Notes: generated from the sequence alone by a model not told the origin. A DNA stretch of 45,985 nt from Clostridia bacterium (GCA_900769665.1 CAAGHL010000029.1:1-45985); one strand, 5' to 3'. Counted from the stretch's first letter, positions 1-9,836 are shown. Numbers and translations are program-made.

Positions 1-226
1 CCATCCACGTACCGCAAGTACGAGTTCGGTCGTTTGCCTTTAATTATCTCGCCATCTTGACCGCAAAAACGCTTTGCGCCCTAAAGGCGAGGATTTTTCG
101 ATGATTTTTGACAAGATTGAGCCTGCGTGGCAGTGGTTCTACGGATTATTACACAAGCCGTACTAACGGCTACGCCGCGGAAAAGACCGTCTTTAGGGTT
201 GTTAGTGATAGCTAAATTAACCCTAG
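1..226 (+). mobile_element. MITE-like element, copy 1 (left part outside the window)
   Basis: Positions 1-116 match 36626-36740 almost base for base, with one short indel near position 15. The right end (202-225) carries 24 of the 25 bases of the terminal inverted repeat of the intact copy at 36559-36843. The interior, about 122-193, differs completely from the intact copy. No convincing coding frame lies inside it. It is a non-autonomous, TIR-bounded repeat truncated here only by the window edge. From 227 to 343 I see no gene and no further structure. Confidence 0.8.
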
Positions 227-343
227 CCATCAATAATGAATTTCACATTCAACAGACGACTAAATATGCGACAAACGCTCCGTGCGCACCTATCTTTATA
301 TATGCAAAACTCGCCCGTTCCGCACCGCTCTCGTACACCGTCG

Positions 344-1621
344 CTAGTCAAGCCAACCTTGTTTGTACAGCATCACAAGCAAGCTCTGCGTATCGCTGAA
401 ACTTACGATTGTTACGATAGGATTGCCGTCATCGTCCTTTTCCCCCGTGTCTTCACTTATGGGAGGTTTGACGTAACTGCCTGTACCGTTTTGTTTGTGT
501 AGTTTCAAGTAGATGTCGTTAAACCAATTGCCAATGTCACCGATCAAAGTAAATTGCGACCAAAATTTGTTGTAGTTACTCATCTCGGCATATATCTCGC
601 TGCGCACAGAGGAACGCAGCAACGCAACTGCGTCATTTGTGTTGGGGTACATGCTCACAAGAGAAATTGCAGAAAAGTACACCTTCATCAATGCGCTGTA
701 CCGCAAATATGCTTTGTCGCTTGTCAGTAACAAGTAACTTGCCACAAGGTTGGCTTCGTTTTCACGCATGACGCCCTTGCCATGCGCCATCTCGTGCGCC
801 ATGGAGTGCGGCAAATTGTAGTTGTTTTCGTTCGGGTTGACGTTAGCCTCACCAAAGGGCGCAAAAAACACGCCGACAATGTGCATTTGGCTCATCGCCC
901 ACTTGTTGACAATGGTCTTCACCGAGGGATTGTACGGACTAAAATATCCGTCGCACTTTGCGCCGTCGATACGCTTGTATTCCTCGGCAATGTCGTTGTG
1001 AATTTGCTCGATACTCGGCAAAATCACATTGCCGTTTTCGTCGTGGGGAGTTTGCTCGTATGCCTTGTTAAGTTCGTTTACCACAAGTTGTGCCATAGCT
1101 ATTGCGCTGTCACGGTCAAAATCATCGGGTTTTTGCACCGAATAAATTTGTTTAGGCAAACTTGCACGTTGATAAGTAAAACCTGCCGTTACATTGTAAA
1201 CAGTCAAAAAACTCGTTACCGCAATACAAACGGTAAGCACTAAACTTAAAGCATTGCGCCATTTACCTTTACAAAGTCTAACGATTACCACAATTACCGC
1301 AACCACTGCCAAAACTATTGCAACAATCAAAAACAGCTCATACAAACTAAAAGGAATCCAACCGGTAAGCGTACCCCAAACTGTTATCCACCCACGGGAA
1401 AAATTGCGTGCGAACCATTCAGCAATTTGGGTACTGTCACCAAGTATTACCCTCAAATCGACATACACAAGCAACAAAACAAGTAAAGCAATAAGCTTTG
1501 ACTTAATTTTGCTTTCATGTACGCGTCCGCGTGTGGAAAAATCGGATTTACTCCGTTTTGCACTTTCGGCGTTTTGATTTGAAGTTTTTGGCGCAGGTTG
1601 CGCATTGCGGTTTTTATCCAT
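344..1621 (-). CDS. DUF3810-like membrane protein with a zinc-peptidase-like HExxH motif
   Basis: 425 residues. A charged, Ser/Lys-rich cytoplasmic N-terminus is followed by three hydrophobic segments near residues 42-60, 92-115 and 123-142, then a long extracytoplasmic domain. Within that domain HEMAH (276-280), with a downstream ENEAN (about 287-291), fits the zinc ligands and third Glu ligand of a gluzincin-type metallopeptidase. This arrangement is that of the DUF3810 family, whose substrate is unknown. The gene follows hemZ with only about 25 bp between them and closes a minus-strand run that includes rel, an MBL protein and hemZ. I infer a membrane-anchored metallopeptidase; activity is not shown by sequence alone. 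No clear terminator was seen after the stop, only the MITE-like element. Confidence 0.75.
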   Translation of the reverse strand: MDKNRNAQPAPKTSNQNAESAKRSKSDFSTRGRVHESKIKSKLIALLVLLLVYVDLRVILGDSTQIAEWFARNFSRGWITVWGTLTGWIPFSLYELFLIVAIVLAVVAVIVVIVRLCKGKWRNALSLVLTVCIAVTSFLTVYNVTAGFTYQRASLPKQIYSVQKPDDFDRDSAIAMAQLVVNELNKAYEQTPHDENGNVILPSIEQIHNDIAEEYKRIDGAKCDGYFSPYNPSVKTIVNKWAMSQMHIVGVFFAPFGEANVNPNENNYNLPHSMAHEMAHGKGVMRENEANLVASYLLLTSDKAYLRYSALMKVYFSAISLVSMYPNTNDAVALLRSSVRSEIYAEMSNYNKFWSQFTLIGDIGNWFNDIYLKLHKQNGTGSYVKPPISEDTGEKDDDGNPIVTIVSFSDTQSLLVMLYKQGWLD

Positions 1622-1645
1622 ATTATTATACTACAAAATTTAGCT

Positions 1646-3046
1646 TTAACGAGCATTGAACAACGCAAATTTTTTGTCCAAAAACTCGGTGTAACGTTCC
1701 AAATAAGTGATTACGTCCTTGGGGTTTGCGGCGCGCTCGATGCGGTTTTGCGTGACGGAAATCTTTTTGCTGATACCGTTTGTACCGCAAGCAAGTATGT
1801 CGGCGACCTCTTCCATAATGTCGATGTTGTACAAACACGGCGTGCCCGGTTTGCAAAAACCGACGTTTTCGAGGTTGTCTTGCATGTATTTTTGCCTGTA
1901 CATATAATATGGTAGGTAGCCTGCCGTATACAGTTTGTCGTGGCTGTACTCCACCATGGCGGATACCACCGACTCCTCACCGCTGTAATTTTGTTCTTTC
2001 AGCACACTGCCGTGCTTAAGCGCAAGGGTGTGCACCGTGATGTTGTCCGCACCGAGGGCAATTGCGCTGTCCACGCTGTGACAAAACATCTCGTAAGTTT
2101 CCGTCGGCAAGCCTGCAATCAAGTCCATATTGACGGTAAACCCAAAACTTTTTGCCAAAGCGTACTTGTCGTAGATGTCTTCCACCGTGTGCTTGCGCCC
2201 AACAACGTCCAACACCGATTGGTTGAACGTTTGGGGATTGATACTGACACGTTGCACGCCGTGGTCGGCAAAAACTTGTAACTTGTCGCTGTCGATTGTG
2301 TCGGGGCGACCTGCCTCGATCGTGTACTCGCGCGGAGTAACGTTTATTTCATCCAACAGCCTTGCCAATTGCACTGCCGAAAGCGACGTAGGAGTGCCGC
2401 CGCCGAAATACACGTTACCGATAGCAATGCCGTTGTCGCGTGCAAAGTCCAGCGTTAGGCGCAACTCCTTGGCAAGCGTATCCACATACGGTTCGACGTA
2501 CTTTTTCATACGTCCGATTTCGCCGCTGGTAAAACTGCAGTAACTACACCTAGACACGCAAAAAGGCACGCCCACGTACAAATCGGCAACGCCGTCACGG
2601 TACTCGCACAATCCTTGTTGCTCGGCAAGGATGTCGGCAACAAGTTTGGTTTTCTTGTCGGAAACATCGAACAGCTCGGTAAACGTTTCTTGCCAATCCA
2701 AGCCCTCTGCGGTAAGTTGGCGCGCAAGCTTGGTCGGACGAATACCCGTCAAACTGCCCCACGGCATATGTTTGCTTGTCACTTTCAGCAACAATTCGTA
2801 CATACAAGTCTTGGCGTAGCGTTTGCGCAAACGTACTTGTTGCAGTTCGTCACACCCCGAAACGTCCACTTCCGCAGTGGCAACACGTGCAAAAAAAGTT
2901 GATACGTATGTAAATTTTGTGCCGATTTGGTGCTCGAACAGCTTGATGTCGGCGTTCTCGTTGTCGGCAAGCGTAACGTCGTGCAAAAACAGTTTGACAA
3001 CGTCATGCACTTCGTTTGGATAAATAAAGTTTGTATACAGTGTCAT
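1646..3046 (-). CDS. hemZ: HemZ-type radical SAM protein (coproporphyrinogen dehydrogenase-like)
   Basis: 466 residues. The radical SAM cluster motif CxxxCxxC lies at 163-170 (C163, C167, C170), after a roughly 150-residue N-terminal extension typical of HemZ rather than HemN. FGGGTPTSL and an AGLPTET segment further support the HemN/HemZ superfamily. The expected reaction is oxygen-independent decarboxylation of coproporphyrinogen III in the cytoplasm, but HemZ-like members are often of unproven activity and no other haem gene is visible here. The start ATG overlaps the stop of the upstream MBL gene as ATGA, so translation is probably coupled. The neighbourhood rel-MBL-hemZ is standard in Clostridia. 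Confidence 0.88.
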   Translation of the reverse strand: MTLYTNFIYPNEVHDVVKLFLHDVTLADNENADIKLFEHQIGTKFTYVSTFFARVATAEVDVSGCDELQQVRLRKRYAKTCMYELLLKVTSKHMPWGSLTGIRPTKLARQLTAEGLDWQETFTELFDVSDKKTKLVADILAEQQGLCEYRDGVADLYVGVPFCVSRCSYCSFTSGEIGRMKKYVEPYVDTLAKELRLTLDFARDNGIAIGNVYFGGGTPTSLSAVQLARLLDEINVTPREYTIEAGRPDTIDSDKLQVFADHGVQRVSINPQTFNQSVLDVVGRKHTVEDIYDKYALAKSFGFTVNMDLIAGLPTETYEMFCHSVDSAIALGADNITVHTLALKHGSVLKEQNYSGEESVVSAMVEYSHDKLYTAGYLPYYMYRQKYMQDNLENVGFCKPGTPCLYNIDIMEEVADILACGTNGISKKISVTQNRIERAANPKDVITYLERYTEFLDKKFALFNAR

Positions 3047-3654
3047 TTCAAATACGGGTTGTTGTCCTTTTCAAATTGCAATGTAGTTTGTCCGCCGTGC
3101 CCCGGCAAAACTATGTAATTGCGTGGCAAAAGCTTTAGTTTGTTTAGCGAGCCTTTCATCAAATACGGGTTACTTTCGGCAAAGTCCGTGCGCCCAACGC
3201 CGCGTGCAAACAGCGTGTCGCCGCTAAGCATGTAATCCTCGACAAGAAACACCACGCTACCGCAAGTGTGTCCCGGGGTTTCAATCACAAAAAAGCGAGT
3301 GCCGCCGATTAGCAACTCACCCTCGGTCAGCTCGTTGGTGGTAAAGCAGTTGTCGCAATGTACATGCCAAATGTTGTCCGCGGCATGGCGGCACAACTCG
3401 GCGTCCTTCGGCGAAACGTAAATGGGCACATCCTCGGCATTGCATTGTTTCAGCAAGCGATGCACGCCTCCGCAATGGTCAAAGTGTCCGTGGGTAAGCA
3501 ACACCGCTTGTATCGTCAGTCCGTTGGCATTGATGTACTTTGCCACGTCTTCGCTTCCGTACGGAACATCCACCACAACGCATTGCGTTCCGTTTTGCAC
3601 TACTATGCAGTTGGTAGGCATTACGCCCTGTGCAATAACTTTTATTTTAATCAT
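3043..3654 (-). CDS. MBL-fold metal-dependent hydrolase (glyoxalase II-like)
   Basis: 203 residues from the chosen ATG at 3654. The metallo-beta-lactamase motif THGHFDH is at 54-60. GHTCGSVVFL, LSGDTLF and LPGHGG supply the other metal ligands expected of the YcbL/glyoxalase II group. It is a soluble cytoplasmic enzyme; the substrate cannot be told, though thioesters such as S-lactoylglutathione analogues are usual for the family. I chose the internal ATG because the frame upstream extends the protein beyond the normal family length. No good Shine-Dalgarno sequence precedes it, so the true start is uncertain. It lies between rel and hemZ and overlaps hemZ by four bases. Confidence 0.85.
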   Translation of the reverse strand: MIKIKVIAQGVMPTNCIVVQNGTQCVVVDVPYGSEDVAKYINANGLTIQAVLLTHGHFDHCGGVHRLLKQCNAEDVPIYVSPKDAELCRHAADNIWHVHCDNCFTTNELTEGELLIGGTRFFVIETPGHTCGSVVFLVEDYMLSGDTLFARGVGRTDFAESNPYLMKGSLNKLKLLPRNYIVLPGHGGQTTLQFEKDNNPYLK

Positions 3655-3781
3655 TTTTGTAAGAAAATTTTTGACGTCAAGCAAGACTGCCGACAACTTG
3701 CGACGATGCACAATGTCCGCTCTAGCCGACTCAATTTGCGCTTTGCATTGCGCATTGCACGCCTTTCCGCCGATTGCGACA

Positions 3782-5974
3782 TCAACCGTGGGTACGGTAA
3801 ACGTTGATTACGGCAGGGATGGTTTGCACCTTTTTCATTAGTTGCGCCACTTGGTCGTGGTTGCTGATTTCCACCGAAACGGTAGCGACGGCGTTGCCCT
3901 TTTTGTCCTTACGGGCGTTGATACCCACCATCGGCAAGCCCTCGTTGACGATAGTTTTTGTAATGTCGGCAAAAATATCGCCTTTGTCTTCGGCAATGAT
4001 TTCGATTGTAGCCACAAATGTAGCCGTCGCGCCCTCGCTTTGCACCCAGGTTGCTTCCACTAGGCGTTCCTTTTCCATAGATTTGACCGACGGGCAATCG
4101 GCGCGATGCACGCACACTCCGCGACCACGCGAAATGTAACCCACGATGTCGTCACCGGGGACGGGCGAACAGCACTTGGCAAAACGCACCAACAAGTCGT
4201 CCATGCCCTTTATCACTATGGCGTTTTCTCTGCGTGAAGTGCCGTTGTGCTTGCGCTCGTTTTGTTGCTTGCGGTAGCGCTCCTGTATTTGCGGATTGCC
4301 GGCAATAAGCTTGCTCATCACGCTGTTTAGCGAAATACTGCCGTAACCGACGGCGGCAAACATTTCGTCGGCGTCGTTGAACATGTACCGCTCGCATGTG
4401 GCAGCAATGGCGTCGGGAGTCAGCAGTTCCGCAATGGTAAAACCGCGGTGTTTTGCGTCACGATCCACCATAGATTTTCCTGTGCGGATGTACTCTTCCT
4501 TAAGCTCACGTTTGAAAAACTGCCGTATTTTTGCCTTTGCCGAAGCCGTCGTGGCAATTTTCAGCCAGTCGCGCGACGGTCCCTTGGCGTTGGCGTTGGT
4601 CAATACTTCCACCGTGTCGCCCGTGTTTAGTTGCGTGTTTAGCGGCACTATTTTGTTGTTGACCTTTGCACCCACGCACTTGTTGCCCACTTGGCTGTGG
4701 ATGGCATAGGCAAAGTCCAATGCGTTTGCCCCTGCGGAAAGTACCTTAACGTCGCCATTGGGGGTAAACACGTACACCTCGTTGGTGTTGCTGATGTCTT
4801 TGCGGATAAGGTCCAAAAACTCCTTGCTGTCGCGGAAGTCGTCGTTGTAACTCAACACTTCCTTTACCCAACTGAGTTTCTCGTCCATCGGCGTTTCGCC
4901 GGCAATGCCTTCCTTGTACTTCCAGTGCGCCGCGATACCGTATTCGGCTATTTTGTGCATTTCGTGCGTACGGATTTGTACCTCGATCGGGTAGCTGTGT
5001 CCTTCGAAATCGGTAAACACCGTTGTGTGCAACGATTGGTACAAGTTGGGTTTGGGTACTGCGATGTAGTCCTTAAAACGTCCCGGCATGGGCTTCCAAC
5101 GCGCGTGGATAGCACCCAATACGGCGTAACAATCCTTGATACTGTCCACAATCACCCGTACCGCGGTAAGGTCGTACACTTGATCGAGCGTTTTGTGGTG
5201 GTTTTTCATCTTTTTGTAGATGCTGTACAGGTGTTTTACCCTGCCGTAGATGTCGAAGTCGTCGATTTTTGCCGAAATCAACTCCGCCTTGACTTGCGAA
5301 ATAAAGTTGTCGACAATCTCATCACGCTCCTGCTTTTTGAGGGCAATGCCGCGCGCAATGGAGAAATATGCGTCGGGGTCGAGGTACTTCAAGCAAAGGT
5401 CTTCTAGCTCGGTTTTGATTTGCGAAATACCTAGTCTGCCTGCAATAGGCGCAAAAATATCCAATGTTTCCTTGGCAATGCGTTGCTGTTTTTCCGGCGA
5501 CATAAACTGCAAACTGCGCATATTGTGTAGGCGGTCGGAAAGCTTGATGAGCATTACGCGGATGTCCTTTGCCATGGCAAAAAACATCTTGCGCATGTTT
5601 TCCGCTTGTTCCTCTTCCTTGTCGTGGAATTGGATTTTTTCCAGCTTCGTCACGCCTGCCACAAGGTCGGCAATCTCGTCGCCGAATTTGCTACGAAGGT
5701 CCTCGTCGGTGATGTAGGTATCCTCGACGGTATCGTGCAACAATGCGGCACAAATAGTGTCGACGTCCAAACCCATATCGATAAGGATGTCGGCAACGAT
5801 TGTCGGGTGGGTGATGTAGGGGCGACCGCTTGCACGGAATTGCCCCTCATGCGCCTTTTGCGCCAACTCGAACGCCGAATATATTTTGTCTACGTCTTTG
5901 GCATGGTAGTAATGCTTTACCTTGCTCAAAAAGTTTTGTATTGTTACCTCAGCAGGTTCTTTTTCCGTATACAT
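3782..5974 (-). CDS. rel: Bifunctional (p)ppGpp synthetase/hydrolase, Rel/SpoT family
   Basis: 730 residues, full length for a long RSH protein. Domain order: HD hydrolase (LLHDTVED near 79-85), synthetase (PGRFKDYI, YQSLHTTV and an EVQIRT segment), TGS (about 400-460), a conserved Cys/zinc-finger segment (CCSPVPGDD near 595) and a C-terminal ACT domain. An intact HD motif indicates the bifunctional Rel type that both makes and degrades the alarmone. It acts in the cytoplasm on ribosomes during amino-acid starvation. The start has an AGGAG sequence seven bases upstream. It lies downstream of recJ, separated by a degenerate MITE fragment and a 24-base motif also found upstream of gpmI. Confidence 0.95.
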   Translation of the reverse strand: MYTEKEPAEVTIQNFLSKVKHYYHAKDVDKIYSAFELAQKAHEGQFRASGRPYITHPTIVADILIDMGLDVDTICAALLHDTVEDTYITDEDLRSKFGDEIADLVAGVTKLEKIQFHDKEEEQAENMRKMFFAMAKDIRVMLIKLSDRLHNMRSLQFMSPEKQQRIAKETLDIFAPIAGRLGISQIKTELEDLCLKYLDPDAYFSIARGIALKKQERDEIVDNFISQVKAELISAKIDDFDIYGRVKHLYSIYKKMKNHHKTLDQVYDLTAVRVIVDSIKDCYAVLGAIHARWKPMPGRFKDYIAVPKPNLYQSLHTTVFTDFEGHSYPIEVQIRTHEMHKIAEYGIAAHWKYKEGIAGETPMDEKLSWVKEVLSYNDDFRDSKEFLDLIRKDISNTNEVYVFTPNGDVKVLSAGANALDFAYAIHSQVGNKCVGAKVNNKIVPLNTQLNTGDTVEVLTNANAKGPSRDWLKIATTASAKAKIRQFFKRELKEEYIRTGKSMVDRDAKHRGFTIAELLTPDAIAATCERYMFNDADEMFAAVGYGSISLNSVMSKLIAGNPQIQERYRKQQNERKHNGTSRRENAIVIKGMDDLLVRFAKCCSPVPGDDIVGYISRGRGVCVHRADCPSVKSMEKERLVEATWVQSEGATATFVATIEIIAEDKGDIFADITKTIVNEGLPMVGINARKDKKGNAVATVSVEISNHDQVAQLMKKVQTIPAVINVYRTHG

Positions 5975-5998
5975 ACATTTGCTCCTGTATCAAACTTT

Positions 5999-6024
5999 TA
6001 CATATGTATGCAAAAATTCGTTAC
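5999..6024. repeat. 24-26 bp intergenic motif, copy A (upstream of rel)
   Basis: The string ACATATGTATGCAAAAATTCG plus TTACA recurs at 44602-44627 with a single difference (C for T at the sixth base). It contains a small palindrome around CATAYGTATG. Neither copy is coding. It lies 25-50 bases before the rel start codon and overlaps the region where a leader or operator would be. Function unknown. Confidence 0.6.
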
Positions 6025-6035
6025 ATAATGTTATA

Positions 6036-6109
6036 TTTGGGCTAATCTAACTATTACTAGTAAAACTGCAGTCGATATGACGGCCAACTATGCGTTAAAC
6101 TTCCTCCGC
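6036..6109 (+). repeat. Degenerate MITE left-end fragment after the recJ stop
   Basis: Aligns with the left 75 bases of the intact element (36558-36634), including the shared ATGCGTTAAAC and a decayed terminal repeat reading TTTGGGCTAATCTAAC. It ends four bases before the recJ stop codon at 6114. The right end is missing, so this is a relic. Confidence 0.65.
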
Positions 6110-6113
6110 GTTT

Positions 6114-8357
6114 CTACTCTATCGTTTTGAAACGGTTGTACAGCTTGGAGTTTGTCAACTCCGACTTGACTTCGGGGAAAAACTCCACCGTATATCGGTC
6201 GGCAATTTTGATAAACCCGAGTTCCTCAAACACCCTTAGCGCCGCAAAAAACTGCGCATATGTAAGCTTGTTTAGTAGTACTCGGTCGTAAACGCCCTTC
6301 AAACTGTCAAACTTTTCCTTGCGCTTGATTGCCGCAAAACATTGCATGCAAACTTCACGTGACAGTCCCACCTCGTACAATTCCTTACGTACAGGTTGTA
6401 CATCGACATAGATTGTATTGTCGGGCAAAACACGGCGCATTGTGGAGTTGCAAAAACTCACAACGTGGTCAAACGACGAAAAATCGTAGTTCTTTGTCGG
6501 CGACACCACCGCTACACGTCCGCTACCGCCGTTGAAAAACACGTCCACGTCGAAGTCGGCAAAGTTGTATTTGTCTTGGTAGGCAAGGTAGGTTTCGTAG
6601 TCGTCAAACACGGCGCACACCGACGGCGTTGCAAGTACTTCCGCAACATCACACTCGTTTGCAACTTCGCATGGCTCCACCGTACAGTTTTGCACAAGGT
6701 TCAATTTGTAGAAATTGTCGAAACACACGGAATTTGACAACCGCATATCCTCGATAATTCCGCAAATGTTGCGTGTGTAGCTATCTTGCTCCACACTGCA
6801 CAGCAAATCCACGTTTGCGCCTTGCTTGATGTAGGGCGCATACATGCCGTACTTAAAAAACCCTTTTACTTCCAAACCGCTCCCTAGCGTTGCCGACAGG
6901 TGACTGCCGTCCTTGCCGAAAGCGTTGGCAAATTGCACGCTGTCACGCACGCGGCAAATAATTTTATCTTGCGGCAACAGCGGTTGCAAATATCCTTGCA
7001 GTTTGTAAATGTCGTTTGCCGTGCAATCTACGCCCAATTCGGCGTCGTAGTACATCTTTTTGACAAACAAGCTGTCGTCGCAAGCCACAAATACCTCGGA
7101 CAATGCCTTGCGTAGCGCGTCGACGTTTTCCTTCGCCACGGTAAAGCCAACCGAAGCTTTGTGTCCGCCAAACTTAACCAACAAGTCCTTGCATTGGCGG
7201 AAGGCGTCAAACAAATCCACACCGTCGATACCGCGCGCCGACCCGACGTAGTTGTCGCCGTCGTCCGTCATCACCACGCTCGGCACGTAGAAACGTTCCT
7301 TGTAGCGAGCCGCCGCAATACCCAGCAAGCCGTGTTGCCACTTGTTGCCCACAAGGTAAACCAATCTTTCGGCGCGCACCGTGCGTTCGTCAATCATACC
7401 GTCGGCTTCGGCAACAATATCGTCAAGATATTCCTTGCGTTGCTCGTTTAGTTCTATCAACTTTTCGGCGGTTGCCTTGTCGGCTTTGTCACGCATCAGC
7501 AACAGTTCCAACGCCGCATATGGGTTGCCAACACGCCCTGCCGCATTTATCTTGGGCACAATGCGCATTGCGATGTCGCTACATGTAAGCTTGTCCCCGC
7601 ATTTACTAAGTTCGGCAAGCTTTTTCAGCCCTTTGTGGTTCCAATTGGCAATACCGCACTTTACAATTGCGCGGTTTTCGTCGGACATCGGCATGATGTC
7701 GCCGATTGTGCCTATACTAGCCAAATCGACGTATTTCATTGCCGTTTGGCGGTCGGTCAACGCTTCCACAAACTTCCACGCCACGCCGCTACCCGACAAA
7801 TACGCAAAAGGATAGCCGATTTTCGGGTTGACGCAAATGCAATCGGGCAACACCTCGGGCAATTCGTGGTGGTCGGTAACGATGACTTCCACGCCAAGTT
7901 CGTCCTTGATTTTTGCCACTTCCTCGGCGTTGCTTATGCCACAGTCAACCGTAATTACAAGGTCGTAAAAGTGCTTTTCAAACGCCTTGATTACAGCGTC
8001 GGCGTGCAAGCCGTAGCCTTCGTCGCGCGTGGGGATAAGCACCTTGTTGTATATGCCGTTATCGGAAAAATACAACGACAAAAGTGCCGAAGAGCTAAGC
8101 CCGTCGGCATCGTAGTCGCCGCAAATCAGCACACTACCGTCGTTTTCCATGCAACAACGCACCGTTTCCACCGCTTCGTCCATGTTTGCCATTTCGCTAG
8201 GCGAGTGGAAGCACATTTTTTCGCCGAAGTATTCCTCGTAGTTTTGCTCGGTCACACCGCGTGCGGCAATCATAGCCGCAACCGACGGCGCATACCCCAT
8301 CGCAGTCAAAAACTCCGTATCGTTGTCGCTTGTTCGTTTTGTGTATCTTTCCTTCAT
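6114..8357 (-). CDS. recJ: Single-stranded-DNA-specific exonuclease RecJ
   Basis: 747 residues. DHH-family phosphoesterase motifs are intact: DYDADGLSS (81-89), VDCGIS (138-142) and TDHHELPE (161-168, DHH at 162-164), followed by the DHHA1 region containing VGNKWQHGLLGIAA and GSARGIDG. A C-terminal extension of about 180 residues, ending in a winged-helix-like segment, matches the longer Firmicute RecJ form. RecJ degrades single-stranded DNA 5' to 3' in recombination and mismatch repair in the cytoplasm. It sits between the SecD-like gene and rel, as in many Clostridia. No strong Shine-Dalgarno sequence was seen before the ATG. Confidence 0.95.
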   Translation of the reverse strand: MKERYTKRTSDNDTEFLTAMGYAPSVAAMIAARGVTEQNYEEYFGEKMCFHSPSEMANMDEAVETVRCCMENDGSVLICGDYDADGLSSSALLSLYFSDNGIYNKVLIPTRDEGYGLHADAVIKAFEKHFYDLVITVDCGISNAEEVAKIKDELGVEVIVTDHHELPEVLPDCICVNPKIGYPFAYLSGSGVAWKFVEALTDRQTAMKYVDLASIGTIGDIMPMSDENRAIVKCGIANWNHKGLKKLAELSKCGDKLTCSDIAMRIVPKINAAGRVGNPYAALELLLMRDKADKATAEKLIELNEQRKEYLDDIVAEADGMIDERTVRAERLVYLVGNKWQHGLLGIAAARYKERFYVPSVVMTDDGDNYVGSARGIDGVDLFDAFRQCKDLLVKFGGHKASVGFTVAKENVDALRKALSEVFVACDDSLFVKKMYYDAELGVDCTANDIYKLQGYLQPLLPQDKIICRVRDSVQFANAFGKDGSHLSATLGSGLEVKGFFKYGMYAPYIKQGANVDLLCSVEQDSYTRNICGIIEDMRLSNSVCFDNFYKLNLVQNCTVEPCEVANECDVAEVLATPSVCAVFDDYETYLAYQDKYNFADFDVDVFFNGGSGRVAVVSPTKNYDFSSFDHVVSFCNSTMRRVLPDNTIYVDVQPVRKELYEVGLSREVCMQCFAAIKRKEKFDSLKGVYDRVLLNKLTYAQFFAALRVFEELGFIKIADRYTVEFFPEVKSELTNSKLYNRFKTIE

Positions 8358-8406
8358 TTTTCACCGTAAGGCACGCACCGCAAGGTGCACGCCTGTCAAT
8401 AGTACA

Positions 8407-8434
8407 AAAGCCTTCTATTTGTCTAGAAGGCTTT
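8407..8434 (-). terminator. Rho-independent terminator after the SecD-like gene
   Basis: An 11-bp perfect stem (AAAGCCTTCTA paired with TAGAAGGCTTT) with a six-base loop, followed on the minus strand by TTTTGT. It lies 62 bases past the stop of the SecD-like gene and before recJ, so recJ probably depends on readthrough or its own promoter. Confidence 0.8.
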
Positions 8435-8495
8435 GTTGCAAAATATTGTGTGCATTGCAGTCGAAACCGACGAACAAAAACACTATTGGGTATTG

Positions 8496-9740
8496 TTACT
8501 CTTCGATAAACTTCATTACAAGTGCGTTGAACGGACGGTTGAGCCCGAACGTAGCGATGAAGCTAGCCAACGTCATGTAGAACAACACGTTGCCAAGAGG
8601 AGCCGTAACAACAGTAGGAATCAACCACAAAACAACGCTCAACACAAGAACAACAGCGTGTACAATAAGGTTGAGCTTGTTGGTGTCTTGGTATCCCTTG
8701 TAACGTGCGCTGGCAAGAGTTTTGGTTGCCATGTAGCCGTGGATGGCGTTGAGCGTGTAGTACGTAAAGAAGTACATCAACGCATATCCAAGCAACAATC
8801 CGACAAATGCCGCCGTGTTAAAGATTTGCAAACCGAGCAATGCCGCGCAAATAACAAACAGCAACAATACGATAAGATGGCAGTAGATAGCAGAAACAGC
8901 CAACGCCTTGAAACGTACAATAAGTACGATCCAGCTAACAACTACGATTGCGGCAAATACGCATGCAACGATAAGACCGAGATTGTTGGTGTTAGTAACA
9001 GTGTCGTTGGACGTAAGTTCGCCGACAAGCGCACCGCTGTTGACATAGCTTGCAAATACTTTTGCTTGCGTTTCGCTTTGGGCGTAAATTTGGAACGTGT
9101 TGGAACTTGCGAGATATCCGTGGGTTGCCAACGTTTCGTCAAGAGCAACAATGTAAGGAGTGGTTGACGTAAGTGCCTTGGCAGCCTTTTCGCCTGCGGC
9201 ATTAAGATTCACTTCGCAAATATAGAAAGTGCTTGTACCGTTGATGTAACGACGAGAGGATGCACTCTTGAAATGAGTGGGTTTCAAAACCACGGAAGAA
9301 GTGCTATATTTTGGTTGACTGCCGTTACTGCCGCTGCTGTTTGCGTTCAGGTTGGTTACTTCCACCTTGCCGATTGTCGTAACGTTAGACATAATCGTAT
9401 CGGCGGTAGCTTTTTCCTTGTTAGCCGTAACGGGCACTGTAACGCTGACAACATCACCGTTTACAGAAACGCTGCTTCCGTAGTAACCGTACGCGCTAGC
9501 CAATCTTTGCTTTATTTGCTTAACAACCGTATCCGCTTTTGCGTCGGTGTCCAATTTAAGCGTATATGTGCCGACAACGTTGTCGGTATACAAACCGCTT
9601 GCCTGTATCAAACTAAGCGGCGAGTGATATTGTTTGTATTCTCCGTAATTGATGGCAACGGGATATACTGCAAAAAATCCCAAAGCCAAAACCAAAACCG
9701 CCACGATTACCAAAATGATGACGGCACCACTTTTACTCAT
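8496..9740 (-). CDS. secD: Diverged SecD-like protein-export membrane protein
   Basis: 414 residues: one N-terminal membrane segment (about 5-27), a roughly 220-residue extracytoplasmic domain of SecD P1 type, then five membrane segments. The segment SGALVGELTS resembles the SecD region before TM2. Position supports the call: downstream of yajC and a TIGR04086-type gene and upstream of recJ, exactly where secD-secF normally lie. Oddities: the usual TM4 motif with its conserved Asp is replaced by hydrophobic and Tyr-rich sequence (GLLLGYALMYFF), and no secF follows. Either this protein has changed function or a second SecDF is encoded elsewhere. The start has GGAGG eight bases upstream, and a strong promoter lies at 9796-9824. 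Confidence 0.75.
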   Translation of the reverse strand: MSKSGAVIILVIVAVLVLALGFFAVYPVAINYGEYKQYHSPLSLIQASGLYTDNVVGTYTLKLDTDAKADTVVKQIKQRLASAYGYYGSSVSVNGDVVSVTVPVTANKEKATADTIMSNVTTIGKVEVTNLNANSSGSNGSQPKYSTSSVVLKPTHFKSASSRRYINGTSTFYICEVNLNAAGEKAAKALTSTTPYIVALDETLATHGYLASSNTFQIYAQSETQAKVFASYVNSGALVGELTSNDTVTNTNNLGLIVACVFAAIVVVSWIVLIVRFKALAVSAIYCHLIVLLLFVICAALLGLQIFNTAAFVGLLLGYALMYFFTYYTLNAIHGYMATKTLASARYKGYQDTNKLNLIVHAVVLVLSVVLWLIPTVVTAPLGNVLFYMTLASFIATFGLNRPFNALVMKFIEE

Positions 9741-9795
9741 TTGCTGAGCCTCCTTGTCTTTGCGTTACTAGGCAATATGCCAAACTAACTATTCT

Positions 9796-9824
9796 ATTAT
9801 AATAGTATATTGCAAAATAGTCAA
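9796..9824 (-). promoter_or_regulatory. Sigma-A-like promoter for the SecD-like gene
   Basis: On the minus strand TTGACT and TATAAT are separated by exactly 17 bases. It lies 56 bases before the start codon and lets the SecD-like gene be transcribed independently of yajC. Confidence 0.75.
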
Positions 9825-9836
9825 TTGATTTTGGCT

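Noticed and set aside
4691..5407. Long plus-strand open frames opposite rel, recJ, tgt, ruvB, GH3 and gpmI
   Set aside because: They are mirrors of well-supported genes, lack ribosome sites, and follow their codon phase.
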